From: Thiothrix lacustris DSM 21227
GTDB lineage: Bacteria > Pseudomonadota > Gammaproteobacteria > Thiotrichales > Thiotrichaceae
DNA length: 64,000 nt
Assembly: GCF_000621325.1 (NCBI RefSeq)
Contig: NZ_JHYQ01000006.1
Span: forward strand, 62,001 to 126,000
Reading direction: 5' to 3'
Every line of letters starts with the position of its first letter. The stretch's first letter is position 1. Below the pieces are notes generated by a model, which made no database searches, was not told the DNA's origin, and saw only the letters and a list, made by a program, of their open reading frames with translations. The translations under genes and the position numbers were made by a program. This document shows positions 1-8,461 of the stretch, piece after piece.

Positions 1-3000
1 GAGCGTTACCACGGGCATTTTTATAATTGGTATGACACGCAATCGCTGCAACCCTTGTTGCCGATGTACGTGTCTACCGTGGATAGCGGCAATCTGGGTG
101 GTCATTTGCTGACCTTGCAACCGGGGTTGCTGGCCTTGCCGGATCAACCGATTCTGGCGGTGCGTTGGCTGGAAGGCTTGCAAGATACGGTCGGGGTTTT
201 GCTGGATAACACGTCTGATCTGACGCCACCACCCTTGATTCCGCTGCGCACGGCGTTGGAAGCGGCGGCTAGCACGCGCCCAACCACACTCACAGCGGTC
301 AAGCGCTGCCTGGAACACCTCAGCGACCTTGCGGTAGGCGATACCAGCGAATGGGCGCTTGCTTTGGCTTGGCAGTGTCGGGCGCATCTGGATGATTTGC
401 GCCTGCTGGTGCCGGATGGGGTGGGTGATGACTTTGCGGGCATTCCGACCTTGCGGGAATTGTTGCTGATTCCGGCCAGCCGTCAGCAGGCGCAGGAGCG
501 CATCGCGGCGCTGGAACAATTGGCGTTACAGGCCAGTGCTCTGGCGTGTATGCGATACGATTTCCTTTACGACAAGCCGCGCCGCTTGTTTGCTATTGGC
601 TACAACGTGACGGAACGCCACCGCGACGCGAGTTATTACGACTTGCTGGCCTCGGAAGCGCGGCTGTGCAGTTTCGTGACGATTGCACAGCAACAAGTGC
701 CGCAAGAAAGCTGGTTTGCCTTAGGGCGACTGCTGATTACCACCGATGGCGAGCCAACGCTGCTGTCGTGGAGCGGCTCGATGTTTGAATACCTGATGCC
801 CTTGCTGGTGATGCCAACCTATGCCAATACCCTGATTGATCAGACCTACCATGCCGTGGTGCAACGCCAGATTGCGTATGGCAAGCAGCGCGGCGTGCCG
901 TGGGGTACGTCGGAATCCGGCTATAACACCGTCGATGTGCATCTCAATTACCAATACCGCGCCTTCGGTGTGCCCGGTTTGGGGCTGAAACGCGGGCTGG
1001 CGGAAGATTTGGTGATTGCCCCGTATGCTTCGGCGATGGCGCTGATGGTTGACCCCGAAGCGGCCTGCCAAAACCTGCAACGCCTCGCCGCTGATGGTAT
1101 GGTGGGCAAGTTTGGCTTTTACGAAGCGGTCGATTACACCCCCTCCCGGCAACGGCGCGGGGAAGAGCGGGTCGTGATCCAGTCGTTCATGGCGCACCAT
1201 CAAGGCATGAGTTTGCTGGCACTGGCCTATTTGCTGCTGGATCGGCCGATGCAACGCCGTTTTGCGGCGAATCCGCCGTTTCAGGCGACGCTGTTGTTGC
1301 TGCAAGAACGCATTCCCAAAGCTACCGCCTTCTATACGCAAGCGGCGGAAGTTTCCGAGATTTTGCTGGCTTCCAGCGAACCGCAAATCCCTATCCGCGT
1401 CCTCAATAACCCGAATACGTTGCTCCCGGAAGTGCAGTTGCTTTCCAACGGGCATTATCACGTCATGGTGACCAATGCCGGTGGCGGTTACAGCCGTTGC
1501 AAAGATTTGGCTGTCACGCGCTGGCACGAAGACACTACCCGCGACCATTGGGGCACGTTCTGTTACATCCGTGACGTGGCGAGTGGCGTATTCTGGTCAA
1601 CCGCACATCAACCGACGCTTGCCCCGGCAGAGCATTACGAAGCGATTTTCTCGGAAGGTCGTGCGGAATTCCGTCGCCGTGACCACGATTTCGATACGCA
1701 CCTCGACATTGTGGTATCGCCGGAAGACGACATTGAATTGCGCCGGGTGCGCATCACCAACGACTCACCGCTACGCCGCACCATTGAAGTCACCAGTTAC
1801 GCCGAAGTCGTGTTGGCTTCAGCGGCTTCTGACACCTTGCACCCGGCGTTCAGCAAGCTGTTTGTGCAAACCGAAATCGTTGACCCGTTGCAAGCCATTC
1901 TGTGTACCCGTCGCCCGCGTGCCCTCGATGAACACAGCCCGTGGCTATTCCATTTAATGGCGGTACATGAAGGCGATTCCAACGGTATTTCCTATGAAAC
2001 CGACCGGGCGCAATTCATTGGGCGGGGCAAAACCCTCGTTGCCCCGCACGCCATGACCGCAGCCGATCACCTGTCCAACAGCGTGGGCGCAGTGCTTGAC
2101 CCCATCGTTGCCATCCGCCACCGCATTACCCTCGAACCCGAAGCCTCGGTCACACTCGATATGGTCATCGGCATTGCCGCGACCCGTGAAGCTAGCTTGC
2201 AACTGGTGGAAAAATACCGTGACCGCCGCCTCGCTAACCGCGTATTCGATCTGGCGTGGACGCACAGCCAAGTGGTATTACGCCAGCTCAATGCCAGCGA
2301 AGCGGAGGCGCAACTCTACGCCCGCTTGGCCAATTTAGTGATTTATTCCCACGCCTTGCTGCGGGCGGATGCCAGCACCTTGATCAGCAATCACCGGGGG
2401 CAATCCGGCCTGTGGGCGCACGCCATTTCCGGCGACTTGCCGATTGTACTGTTGCAAATCAAGGATCTGGACAATATCGAGCTGGTGCGCCAGTTGGTCA
2501 AAGCCCATGCGTACTGGCGCTTGAAAGGCTTAACGGTCGATCTGGTGATCTGGAACGAAGACCGCGAAGGCTACCGTCAGGTGCTGCAAGAACAAATCAT
2601 GGGGCTGATTGCGTGGGGTGTGGAAGCGCACGTGATCGACCGCCCCGGTGGTATTTTTGTACGCCATGCTGACCAGATTTCCAGCGAAGACCGCATCCTG
2701 ATCCAATCCGTTGCCCGCGCCATTCTCAGTGACAGCAAAGGTTCGCTGACGGATCAAGTGAATCGCTGGAGCTTGACGGAGGTGCGCGTGCCGCCTTTCA
2801 AACCCAGCCGTTATCCTTTCCATGACCCGCAAGCTGTGGGCAGTTTGTTGCCGCGTGACGACCTAATCCTGTTCAACGGCTTGGGCGGCTTCACCGCTGA
2901 TGGGCGCGAATACGTGATGACCCCCGCCGCCGACCAGACGACACCCGCGCCGTGGGTGAATGTGCTGGCTAATCCTCACTTTGGCACGGTGATTTCCGAG

Positions 3001-5265
3001 AGTGGACAGGCATATACATGGCGCGAAAATGCCCACGAATACCGCCTGACCCCGTGGCATAACGACCCGGTGAGCGATTTAAGCGGCGAAGCCCTGTATT
3101 TGCGCGACGAAGACAGCGGCGAGTTCTGGTCGCCCACCGCGTTACCGTGTCCGGGAGCGGGGGCGTATATCAGCCGCCACGGTTTTGGCTACAGCGTGTT
3201 TGAACACAACGAAAACGGCATTTATTCAGAACTCACGGTATGTGTCGCGCTGGATGCCTCGGTCAAATTCTCTGTATTGAAAGTACGCAATGCCTCAGGC
3301 CGCACCCGCCAGCTTTCGGCGACGGGTTACGTCGAATGGGTGCTGGGCGATTTAACCCCGAAATCAGCCCCGCATATCATTACCGAATGTACCGCCCCTA
3401 TCGGCGCATTATTCGCCCGCAACCCTTACAGCATGGAATTTGCGGAACGGGTAGCGTTTTTCGCCGTGGATGATAGGAATCACACCTTCACGGGCGACCG
3501 TGCCGAATTCATCGGGCGCAATGGCACGCTGCGTCACCCGGCGGCACTGCAACGGGCTTACCTGTCCGGAAAAGTCGGCGCAGCCCTTGACCCTTGCGCA
3601 GCTATTCAGGTGTCGTTTGAACTGGCAGCGGGACACGAGCGGGAAATTGTCTTCAAGCTCGGTGCGGGGCGTGATATGCACGATGCTCAAGCCTTGGTGC
3701 ACCGTTTCCGTGGGGTAGAGGCCACCCGCAATGCCCTCAAACAGGTGCAGGATTATTGGGTAAAAACCTTGAGCACGGTGCAGGTGGAAACGCCCGATGC
3801 GGCGGTAAACATGCTGGCCAACGGCTGGCTGTTGTACCAGACGCTGGGTTGCCGTTTGTGGGGGCGCAGCGGTTATTACCAATCCGGTGGCGCATTCGGT
3901 TTCCGCGACCAGTTGCAGGATGTGATGGCGCTGGTTCATGCCGAACCGGATAAAGTTCGTGAGCATTTGCTGCTGTGTGCGGGGCATCAGTTTGCGGAAG
4001 GCGATGTGCAGCATTGGTGGCATCCGCCGTCCGACCGGGGCGTGCGCACCCAGTGTTCCGATGATTATTTGTGGTTGCCGCTGGTGACGTGCCGTTACAT
4101 CCTGACCACGGGCGACTATTCGGTGCTGGATGAGCAGCGCGGTTTCCTCAGCGGGCGGGCGGTGAATGCCGGGGAAGATTCGTACTACGACTTGCCGGGG
4201 CATTCTGCTGAAGTTGCCAGCCTGTACCAGCACTGTGTCCGCGCCATTTTGCACGGCTTGCGCTTGGGTGAACACGGTTTGCCACTGATGGGGTCGGGTG
4301 ACTGGAACGATGGCATGAATCTGGTCGGCATTGAAGGCAAGGGCGAAAGCATCTGGCTGGGCTTTTTCCTGTGCGAAGTGCTGGGGCAATTTGCCGAACT
4401 GGCACGGCTGCACAATGACATTCCTTTCGCTGAACGTTGTCAGCAGGAACGTTACCAATTGCACCAGAACCTCGAACGTCACGGCTGGGATGGCGCGTGG
4501 TATCGCCGCGCTTACTTCGATGACGGCACGCCGCTGGGTTCCAGCACTAACCCGGAATGCCAGATTGATTCGATTGCACAAAGTTGGTCGGTACTCTCCG
4601 GGATCGGTTCGCCGGAACGCAGCTTACAGGCCATGCAATCGCTGAATACCCATCTGGTGCGCCGCGACCATGCACTGGTGCAATTGTTAGACCCGCCGTT
4701 CAATACGTCTGATTTGAACCCCGGTTATATTCGGGGCTATGTGCCGGGGGTGCGCGAAAACGGTGGGCAATACACCCATGCCGCGATTTGGGCTGCGATG
4801 GCGTTTGCCCGTTTAGGCGACAGCGAACGTGCATGGGAATTGCTGGGCATGATCAATCCTGTGAACCATGGGACATCCGCAGATGGCATCGCCACCTACA
4901 AGGTCGAGCCATACGTGGTAGCGGCGGATGTGTATGGCATTGCACCGCATACCGGGCGTGGTGGTTGGACGTGGTACACTGGTTCGGCAAGCTGGATGTA
5001 CCGGCTGATAACAGAATCGCTGTTGGGGCTGCGCCGTGAAGGCGATAGTCTGCGTTTCGAGCCATCTTTACCCCAGGATTGGAGCACATTTAAGATGCGT
5101 TACCGTTATCGGGAGACGGTCTACCATATTATTATCCAACAGGTGGTTGGTGCTGCGAGTGTGAGTCTAGATGGGCTTGAGCAGCAGAATGGCAGTATTC
5201 CGTTGGTGGATGATCGAGTTGAGCATCAAGTGACTGTGCTCCATACACTACATACAGGAAAATAA
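1..5265 (+). CDS. Cyclic beta-1,2-glucan synthase-like protein (GH94), 5' end outside window
   Basis: The reading frame is open from base 1, so the start lies upstream; about 1754 residues are visible. The first residues (HGHFYNWYDTQSLQPL, then VSTVDSGNLGGHL) are the glucoamylase-like segment typical of NdvB/ChvB cyclic glucan synthases. Two glycoside-phosphorylase-type modules follow. The C-terminal module carries the GDWNDGM box near 4297-4317, which holds the general-acid Asp of family GH94, and GYVPGVRENGGQYTHA near 4728-4780. In the family the N-terminal glycosyltransferase (GT84) and membrane part make the linear glucan, and the GH94 domain trims it by phosphorolysis for cyclisation in the inner membrane/periplasm. 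The GT84 part would be upstream and is not seen here. Five bases separate it from the next gene, so the two probably form an operon. The family call is firm; the product (cyclic glucan or another beta-glucan) is inferred. Confidence 0.9.
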   Translation, partial: ERYHGHFYNWYDTQSLQPLLPMYVSTVDSGNLGGHLLTLQPGLLALPDQPILAVRWLEGLQDTVGVLLDNTSDLTPPPLIPLRTALEAAASTRPTTLTAVKRCLEHLSDLAVGDTSEWALALAWQCRAHLDDLRLLVPDGVGDDFAGIPTLRELLLIPASRQQAQERIAALEQLALQASALACMRYDFLYDKPRRLFAIGYNVTERHRDASYYDLLASEARLCSFVTIAQQQVPQESWFALGRLLITTDGEPTLLSWSGSMFEYLMPLLVMPTYANTLIDQTYHAVVQRQIAYGKQRGVPWGTSESGYNTVDVHLNYQYRAFGVPGLGLKRGLAEDLVIAPYASAMALMVDPEAACQNLQRLAADGMVGKFGFYEAVDYTPSRQRRGEERVVIQSFMAHHQGMSLLALAYLLLDRPMQRRFAANPPFQATLLLLQERIPKATAFYTQAAEVSEILLASSEPQIPIRVLNNPNTLLPEVQLLSNGHYHVMVTNAGGGYSRCKDLAVTRWHEDTTRDHWGTFCYIRDVASGVFWSTAHQPTLAPAEHYEAIFSEGRAEFRRRDHDFDTHLDIVVSPEDDIELRRVRITNDSPLRRTIEVTSYAEVVLASAASDTLHPAFSKLFVQTEIVDPLQAILCTRRPRALDEHSPWLFHLMAVHEGDSNGISYETDRAQFIGRGKTLVAPHAMTAADHLSNSVGAVLDPIVAIRHRITLEPEASVTLDMVIGIAATREASLQLVEKYRDRRLANRVFDLAWTHSQVVLRQLNASEAEAQLYARLANLVIYSHALLRADASTLISNHRGQSGLWAHAISGDLPIVLLQIKDLDNIELVRQLVKAHAYWRLKGLTVDLVIWNEDREGYRQVLQEQIMGLIAWGVEAHVIDRPGGIFVRHADQISSEDRILIQSVARAILSDSKGSLTDQVNRWSLTEVRVPPFKPSRYPFHDPQAVGSLLPRDDLILFNGLGGFTADGREYVMTPAADQTTPAPWVNVLANPHFGTVISESGQAYTWRENAHEYRLTPWHNDPVSDLSGEALYLRDEDSGEFWSPTALPCPGAGAYISRHGFGYSVFEHNENGIYSELTVCVALDASVKFSVLKVRNASGRTRQLSATGYVEWVLGDLTPKSAPHIITECTAPIGALFARNPYSMEFAERVAFFAVDDRNHTFTGDRAEFIGRNGTLRHPAALQRAYLSGKVGAALDPCAAIQVSFELAAGHEREIVFKLGAGRDMHDAQALVHRFRGVEATRNALKQVQDYWVKTLSTVQVETPDAAVNMLANGWLLYQTLGCRLWGRSGYYQSGGAFGFRDQLQDVMALVHAEPDKVREHLLLCAGHQFAEGDVQHWWHPPSDRGVRTQCSDDYLWLPLVTCRYILTTGDYSVLDEQRGFLSGRAVNAGEDSYYDLPGHSAEVASLYQHCVRAILHGLRLGEHGLPLMGSGDWNDGMNLVGIEGKGESIWLGFFLCEVLGQFAELARLHNDIPFAERCQQERYQLHQNLERHGWDGAWYRRAYFDDGTPLGSSTNPECQIDSIAQSWSVLSGIGSPERSLQAMQSLNTHLVRRDHALVQLLDPPFNTSDLNPGYIRGYVPGVRENGGQYTHAAIWAAMAFARLGDSERAWELLGMINPVNHGTSADGIATYKVEPYVVAADVYGIAPHTGRGGWTWYTGSASWMYRLITESLLGLRREGDSLRFEPSLPQDWSTFKMRYRYRETVYHIIIQQVVGAASVSLDGLEQQNGSIPLVDDRVEHQVTVLHTLHTGK

Positions 5266-5270
5266 TCGTT

Positions 5271-6119
5271 ATGAAACGTTATAAAATTTTACATCGAACT
5301 TACTATAATTTCACAGCACCCGTAGTGCTTGGCACGCATATTCTGCGCCTGCGTCCAAGGGAAGATTATGAGCTACGTATCGAATCGTCGTCACTGGATA
5401 TTACACCCGCTGCAACCCTGCGCTGGCATCGTGATGTGGAGGATAATTCCGTGGCCATTGCCACGTTTGATTCCCCTACGATGCAATTGCGGATTGAAAG
5501 CGAAATCATTATCCAGCAATACAATGAAGCTCCCTTGGATTTTCTGGTAGCTGATTACGCAACGCATTACCCATTTGCCTACCAACCAGAAGACAAGGTG
5601 GTGCTGGCGCCTTATATGGAAGTGAGACAGCCAGTTAGCGACTTGTTTGTAAAGTGGGTGGCGACGATATGGCAGCCGGGTGAACGTATTCAAACCTACA
5701 CGTTGTTACAACGTCTTGGTGAGCGGATTCAGCAAAAGCTGGTTTATCAACTGCGCGAAGAACCGGGCGTGCAATCTGCTTCTGAAACGCTGAAGCGGTG
5801 TACAGGTTCCTGTCGTGACTCGGCGTACTTGTTCATGGAAGCTGCCCGCAGTTTGGGCTTTGCTGCCCGTTTTGTGAGTGGCTATCTTGATGCTGAGCCA
5901 TCCTCAGTGAATTTTGGTTCTACTCATGCTTGGGCTGAAGTGTTTTTGCCGGGGGCGGGCTGGAAAGGCTTTGACCCGACCATTGGAAAGCTGGTAGGAA
6001 CAGATCACATTGCGGTGGCCGTTGCCCGTTTGCCTGAATCTGTGCCGCCGGTTGCTGGGGCATTTGTGGGGCCACCCGGCGCAACGCTTGATGTAGGCGT
6101 TTGGGTAACAGCATTGTAA
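5271..6119 (+). CDS. Transglutaminase-like cysteine protease-fold protein
   Basis: A 282-residue protein with an N-terminal beta-rich half (bacterial transglutaminase-like N-terminal region) and a C-terminal transglutaminase core. The putative triad is visible: Cys181 in CTGSCRDSAYL, His219 in STHAWAEV and Asp235 in GFDPTIG. No signal peptide is apparent, so it is probably cytoplasmic. Proteins of this type are peptidases, amidases or crosslinkers, and the substrate cannot be read from the sequence. It starts five bases after the glucan synthase stop and is followed by a strong inverted repeat, so the two genes are likely co-transcribed. A second family member lies at 7660-8451. Function beyond the fold is unknown. 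Confidence 0.85.
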   Translation: MKRYKILHRTYYNFTAPVVLGTHILRLRPREDYELRIESSSLDITPAATLRWHRDVEDNSVAIATFDSPTMQLRIESEIIIQQYNEAPLDFLVADYATHYPFAYQPEDKVVLAPYMEVRQPVSDLFVKWVATIWQPGERIQTYTLLQRLGERIQQKLVYQLREEPGVQSASETLKRCTGSCRDSAYLFMEAARSLGFAARFVSGYLDAEPSSVNFGSTHAWAEVFLPGAGWKGFDPTIGKLVGTDHIAVAVARLPESVPPVAGAFVGPPGATLDVGVWVTAL

Positions 6120-6121
6120 TA

Positions 6122-6154
6122 ATAACTCAGCATTTCTCAGAAATGCTGAGTTAT
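6122..6154 (+). terminator. Long perfect inverted repeat after the transglutaminase gene
   Basis: ATAACTCAGCATTTC pairs perfectly with GAAATGCTGAGTTAT (about 15 bp, 3-base loop), starting three bases after the stop codon. There is no long T tract, so it may act as a terminator or as an RNA-stabilising hairpin. Confidence 0.65.
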
Positions 6155-6313
6155 CAGCCTAATAATAGACATTCAATAATTCTAATTAATTTTTCTTTTT
6201 TGATTCTGCGGTTATTGGCATTTTTCTCTGATTAACCTTGCTATGTTTGTAGAATTGGCGCTTAATGAAATTATAAATTTTATCTTCTTATTTTTCATTG
6301 AGTGTCAAGAAAT

Positions 6314-6337
6314 AAAGATAAAGATAAAGATAAAGAT
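6314..6337 (+). repeat. Hexanucleotide tandem repeat (AAAGAT)4 upstream of small coiled-coil gene
   Basis: Four exact AAAGAT units followed by a partial AAA, in AT-rich DNA that ends 34 bases before the ATG at 6372. Its place in the promoter or 5' UTR would let slippage alter spacing and expression. Phase variation is only inferred. Confidence 0.8.
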
Positions 6338-6371
6338 AAAATTCGATTAATCACAGAGAAATGGATTTAAT

Positions 6372-6662
6372 ATGAACACTAAAGAAAATTACCAAAAAAA
6401 AGTTGAAGCCGAGCTAGTCTTGGTTCAAGCTAAATTAGCCGAATTCAAAGCCCGCGCCAAAGTGGCTTCAGCCGATGCCCGTATTAGTTATGACGAGCAG
6501 ATGAGTGAGCTTGAACAACGATTCGATGACACCAAGACTAAATTGAAAGAATTAGGTGAAGCCAGCGATGGCGCATGGGAGAATCTTAAAGATGGTGTTG
6601 AAAGTGCATGGAGTACGTTGAGTAATTCTGTTCAACATGCGGCTGATAAGTTCAAAGCCTGA
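6372..6662 (+). CDS. Small coiled-coil protein of unknown function
   Basis: A 96-residue, highly charged, heptad-rich protein without signal peptide or Cys. Residues 5-65 are predicted by eye to be a continuous amphipathic helix (VEAELVLVQAKLAEFKA and similar). The C-terminal third has a WENLKDGVESAWSTLS segment resembling the amphipathic repeats of small stress or envelope-associated proteins. It heads a run of four very small genes (CsbD-like, lipoprotein, membrane peptide). Co-expression under envelope or osmotic stress is plausible but inferred. No named family is recognised with confidence. The (AAAGAT)4 repeat lies just upstream. Confidence 0.75.
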   Translation: MNTKENYQKKVEAELVLVQAKLAEFKARAKVASADARISYDEQMSELEQRFDDTKTKLKELGEASDGAWENLKDGVESAWSTLSNSVQHAADKFKA

Positions 6663-6809
6663 TTCTGTTCCCCTTCCAGCAAGTTTTGCTAACACACTAG
6701 CATATTTAAGGTGGCTCACTTATTCACTCCCTCTTTCCAAGAAAACGTGGGTTGCCTTATTTTTTAATAACATTAGAAAAACCAATAAACACTTTAAAGG
6801 ATTAGCGCC

Positions 6810-7034
6810 ATGAATACGAATTATGTGTCAGCAAACTGGCATCAAGTGAAAGGCAAAGTGCGCGAGAAATTCGGTAAATTGACTGACGATGATTTACTGG
6901 AAATCGGCGGCAAGGTTGAAGTGCTTGTCGGTAAATTACAAGAACGTTATGACTTTAGCCTTGAAGAAGCTGAAGCTGCCATCACTGGCTTAAAAATTGA
7001 TGCCGAAGGCATGAAGCTCGAAACGAATCTTTAA
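6810..7034 (+). CDS. CsbD family stress-response protein
   Basis: A 74-residue protein beginning MNTNYVSANWHQVKGKVRE and continuing with a GKLTDDDLLEIGGK segment, the hallmark pattern of the CsbD-like family (W..lkGk.ke..GkltdDdl..i.Gk.d.L.Gklq..yG). Bacillus CsbD belongs to the sigma-B general stress regulon; the molecular role is unknown. The start is preceded by AAAGGATTAG at a sensible distance. Ten bases separate it from the lipoprotein gene, so the two are probably co-transcribed. Confidence 0.88.
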   Translation: MNTNYVSANWHQVKGKVREKFGKLTDDDLLEIGGKVEVLVGKLQERYDFSLEEAEAAITGLKIDAEGMKLETNL

Positions 7035-7044
7035 TGGAGTTTTT

Positions 7045-7365
7045 ATGAAAATTAATCTTGTTTTATTTCCCCTGTTAATCGCAGCAACTTTGCTTGGCTG
7101 TGACAATGATACTGAAAAGAAGGCAATGGATGCTGCTCACAACGCGAATGAAACCATGAAAGATGCCGCGCATGAGGCCAAAGAAAACATGCAAGATGCG
7201 GCCGATGAGGTTAAGCAGAAAGCAGGTGAAGCCGCCGATGCGATGCAAGAGGAAGCCAATAAAGCCAAAGCCGCCACTTCGGATGCTGTCGGGAATACCG
7301 CTGAAAGTATTGCTGAAAAAGCGGCACGAGAAAAACAGGAAGCAGAAGCTGCCTTGAAAAAATAA
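7045..7365 (+). CDS. Small Ala/Lys/Glu-rich lipoprotein
   Basis: A 106-residue protein with a short N-terminal signal and a lipobox (ATLLGC, Cys19), so it is likely lipid-anchored. The mature part is one low-complexity amphipathic helix with 11-residue-like repeats (DAAHEAKENMQDAADEVKQ and so on), resembling LEA-like or entericidin-adjacent stress lipoproteins. The RBS GGAG is just upstream. It follows CsbD by ten bases. Function is unknown; a role as an envelope spacer or desiccation protectant is speculative. Confidence 0.8.
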   Translation: MKINLVLFPLLIAATLLGCDNDTEKKAMDAAHNANETMKDAAHEAKENMQDAADEVKQKAGEAADAMQEEANKAKAATSDAVGNTAESIAEKAAREKQEAEAALKK

Positions 7366-7383
7366 AAACCTACAAATTTTGTC

Positions 7384-7438
7384 ATTATTCATGGGCGTTG
7401 CCTATCGTCTGAAGTGGTAGCAACGTTGCATGAATAAT
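7384..7438. repeat. Nested inverted repeat between lipoprotein and micropeptide genes
   Basis: ATTATTCATG (7384-7393) is the exact reverse complement of CATGAATAAT (7429-7438). Inside it, CGTTGC (7396-7401) pairs with GCAACG (7420-7425). It could fold into a two-tier hairpin downstream of the lipoprotein gene. There is no T tract, so a classical terminator is uncertain. Confidence 0.6.
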
Positions 7439-7546
7439 TTGTTTAACCATTTTCCCTATTAATGGGCATGGGGTATTTGAAATGAAAACGTTACGTAAAT
7501 TAACTGCTAGTGCAGTGACTCTTACAGTCTTAAGGAGACATGCGCT

Positions 7547-7651
7547 ATGCGTAGCAAAGAAAAAGGCAAAATAGGCTGGATATTGCTTTGGCTCGTAGGA
7601 ATTCCGGTTCCGATCTTGCTAGCGCTGTATTTCCTACGTGGATGCACCTGA
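7547..7651 (+). CDS. 34-residue hydrophobic micropeptide
   Basis: An ORF of 34 codons preceded by an excellent RBS (TAAGGAGA). The product starts with four charged residues in MRSKEKGK, then one membrane helix ([18 protein letters not shown]) and a C-terminal FLRGCT. I recall very similar GWILLWLxGIPxPxL..RGCT micropeptides scattered in other bacteria, which supports a real gene, but their function is unknown. The pattern suggests an inner-membrane micropeptide. It overlaps the first possible start of the transglutaminase gene that follows. Confidence 0.72.
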   Translation: MRSKEKGKIGWILLWLVGIPVPILLALYFLRGCT

Positions 7652-7659
7652 GTAACACT

Positions 7660-8451
7660 ATGCGTTTATATACAAGTTGTGATTTGGCGTTCGAGATTCC
7701 TACACCGACGCCGTTTGTGCTGATGTTGCGACCCCGCAGTGGTATGCAGCAATGGATTACCCGTGAAGAATACCGACTCGTGCCTAGTGTGCCGGTGTTT
7801 GAATTTACTGATAACTACGGCAACCTTTGCCAGCGGTTGGTTGCACCGCCGGGCATTTTCACTGTATACACCTCGGCCGAAGTAATGACCGCTGATGACG
7901 TGGACCAAGCACCGGGAGCGCCGTTTGTTGCCGTTCAGGATTTACCCGATGCGGAACTCAGTTACTTGTTGCCCAGCCGTTACTGTGAATCAGACCGCTT
8001 TGGGCAAATGGCAACCGAAATTACCGCAGACCAATTGGTGGGTTACGATCAGGTCGCCGCGATTGTGGCGTGGTTGCGTGCCAATATCCTCTTTGCACCG
8101 GGCAGCAGCAATGTTCCGGTGTCAGCGGTGGAAGTTAACCTCAAGCAATCGGGTGTTTGCCGTGACTTTGCGCACCTTGGTATTGCGCTGTGTCGCAGCC
8201 TCACCATCCCGGCACGTATGGTAGTGGGGTATCTCTACGAACTCGAACCAATGGATTTACACGCTTGGTTTGAAGCCTATGTGGGCGGGCGCTGGTATAC
8301 GTTTGATGCCACACAAGCTGAGATGAAAGGCGGTTATGTGGTACTCGGGTATGGTCGAGATGCGGCAGATGTGGCAGTCTATAATCAGTTTGGTCCGGCG
8401 GTGAATGCTACCGCACAGACTGTTTGCGTGCAGCGCCTTACAGAAGAGTAA
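7660..8451 (+). CDS. Transglutaminase-like protein, second copy
   Basis: A 263-residue protein from the chosen ATG ([19 protein letters not shown]). In-frame ATGs at 7642 and 7588 are less likely, because the family normally begins at this beta strand and the earlier ones overlap the micropeptide. The triad is Cys167 ([10 protein letters not shown]), His201 (DLHAWFEAY) and Asp216 (YTFDATQ). It resembles the transglutaminase-domain proteins often encoded beside alpha-E/circularly permuted ATP-grasp genes, but no such partner is present here. It is followed ten bases later by the exporter adaptor gene, which suggests read-through into that operon. Substrate unknown. Confidence 0.82.
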   Translation: MRLYTSCDLAFEIPTPTPFVLMLRPRSGMQQWITREEYRLVPSVPVFEFTDNYGNLCQRLVAPPGIFTVYTSAEVMTADDVDQAPGAPFVAVQDLPDAELSYLLPSRYCESDRFGQMATEITADQLVGYDQVAAIVAWLRANILFAPGSSNVPVSAVEVNLKQSGVCRDFAHLGIALCRSLTIPARMVVGYLYELEPMDLHAWFEAYVGGRWYTFDATQAEMKGGYVVLGYGRDAADVAVYNQFGPAVNATAQTVCVQRLTEE

Positions 8452-8461
8452 ATTATTAGGA

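Noticed and set aside
3409-4581. Long minus-strand frame (390 codons) inside the glucan synthase gene
   Set aside because: Shadow of a GC-rich conserved gene in the opposite frame; composition (His/Gln/Arg-rich) is unlike a real protein and the plus-strand motifs are clear.
6314-6337. AAAGAT repeat as a CRISPR or iteron array
   Set aside because: Units are contiguous six-mers without spacers, and no cas or rep gene is near.
7482-7574. Frame of about 30 codons (MKTLRKLTASAVTLTVL...) overlapping the micropeptide gene
   Set aside because: It begins like a signal peptide but runs out of frame into the micropeptide with no cleavage site or mature part; the micropeptide has the better RBS.
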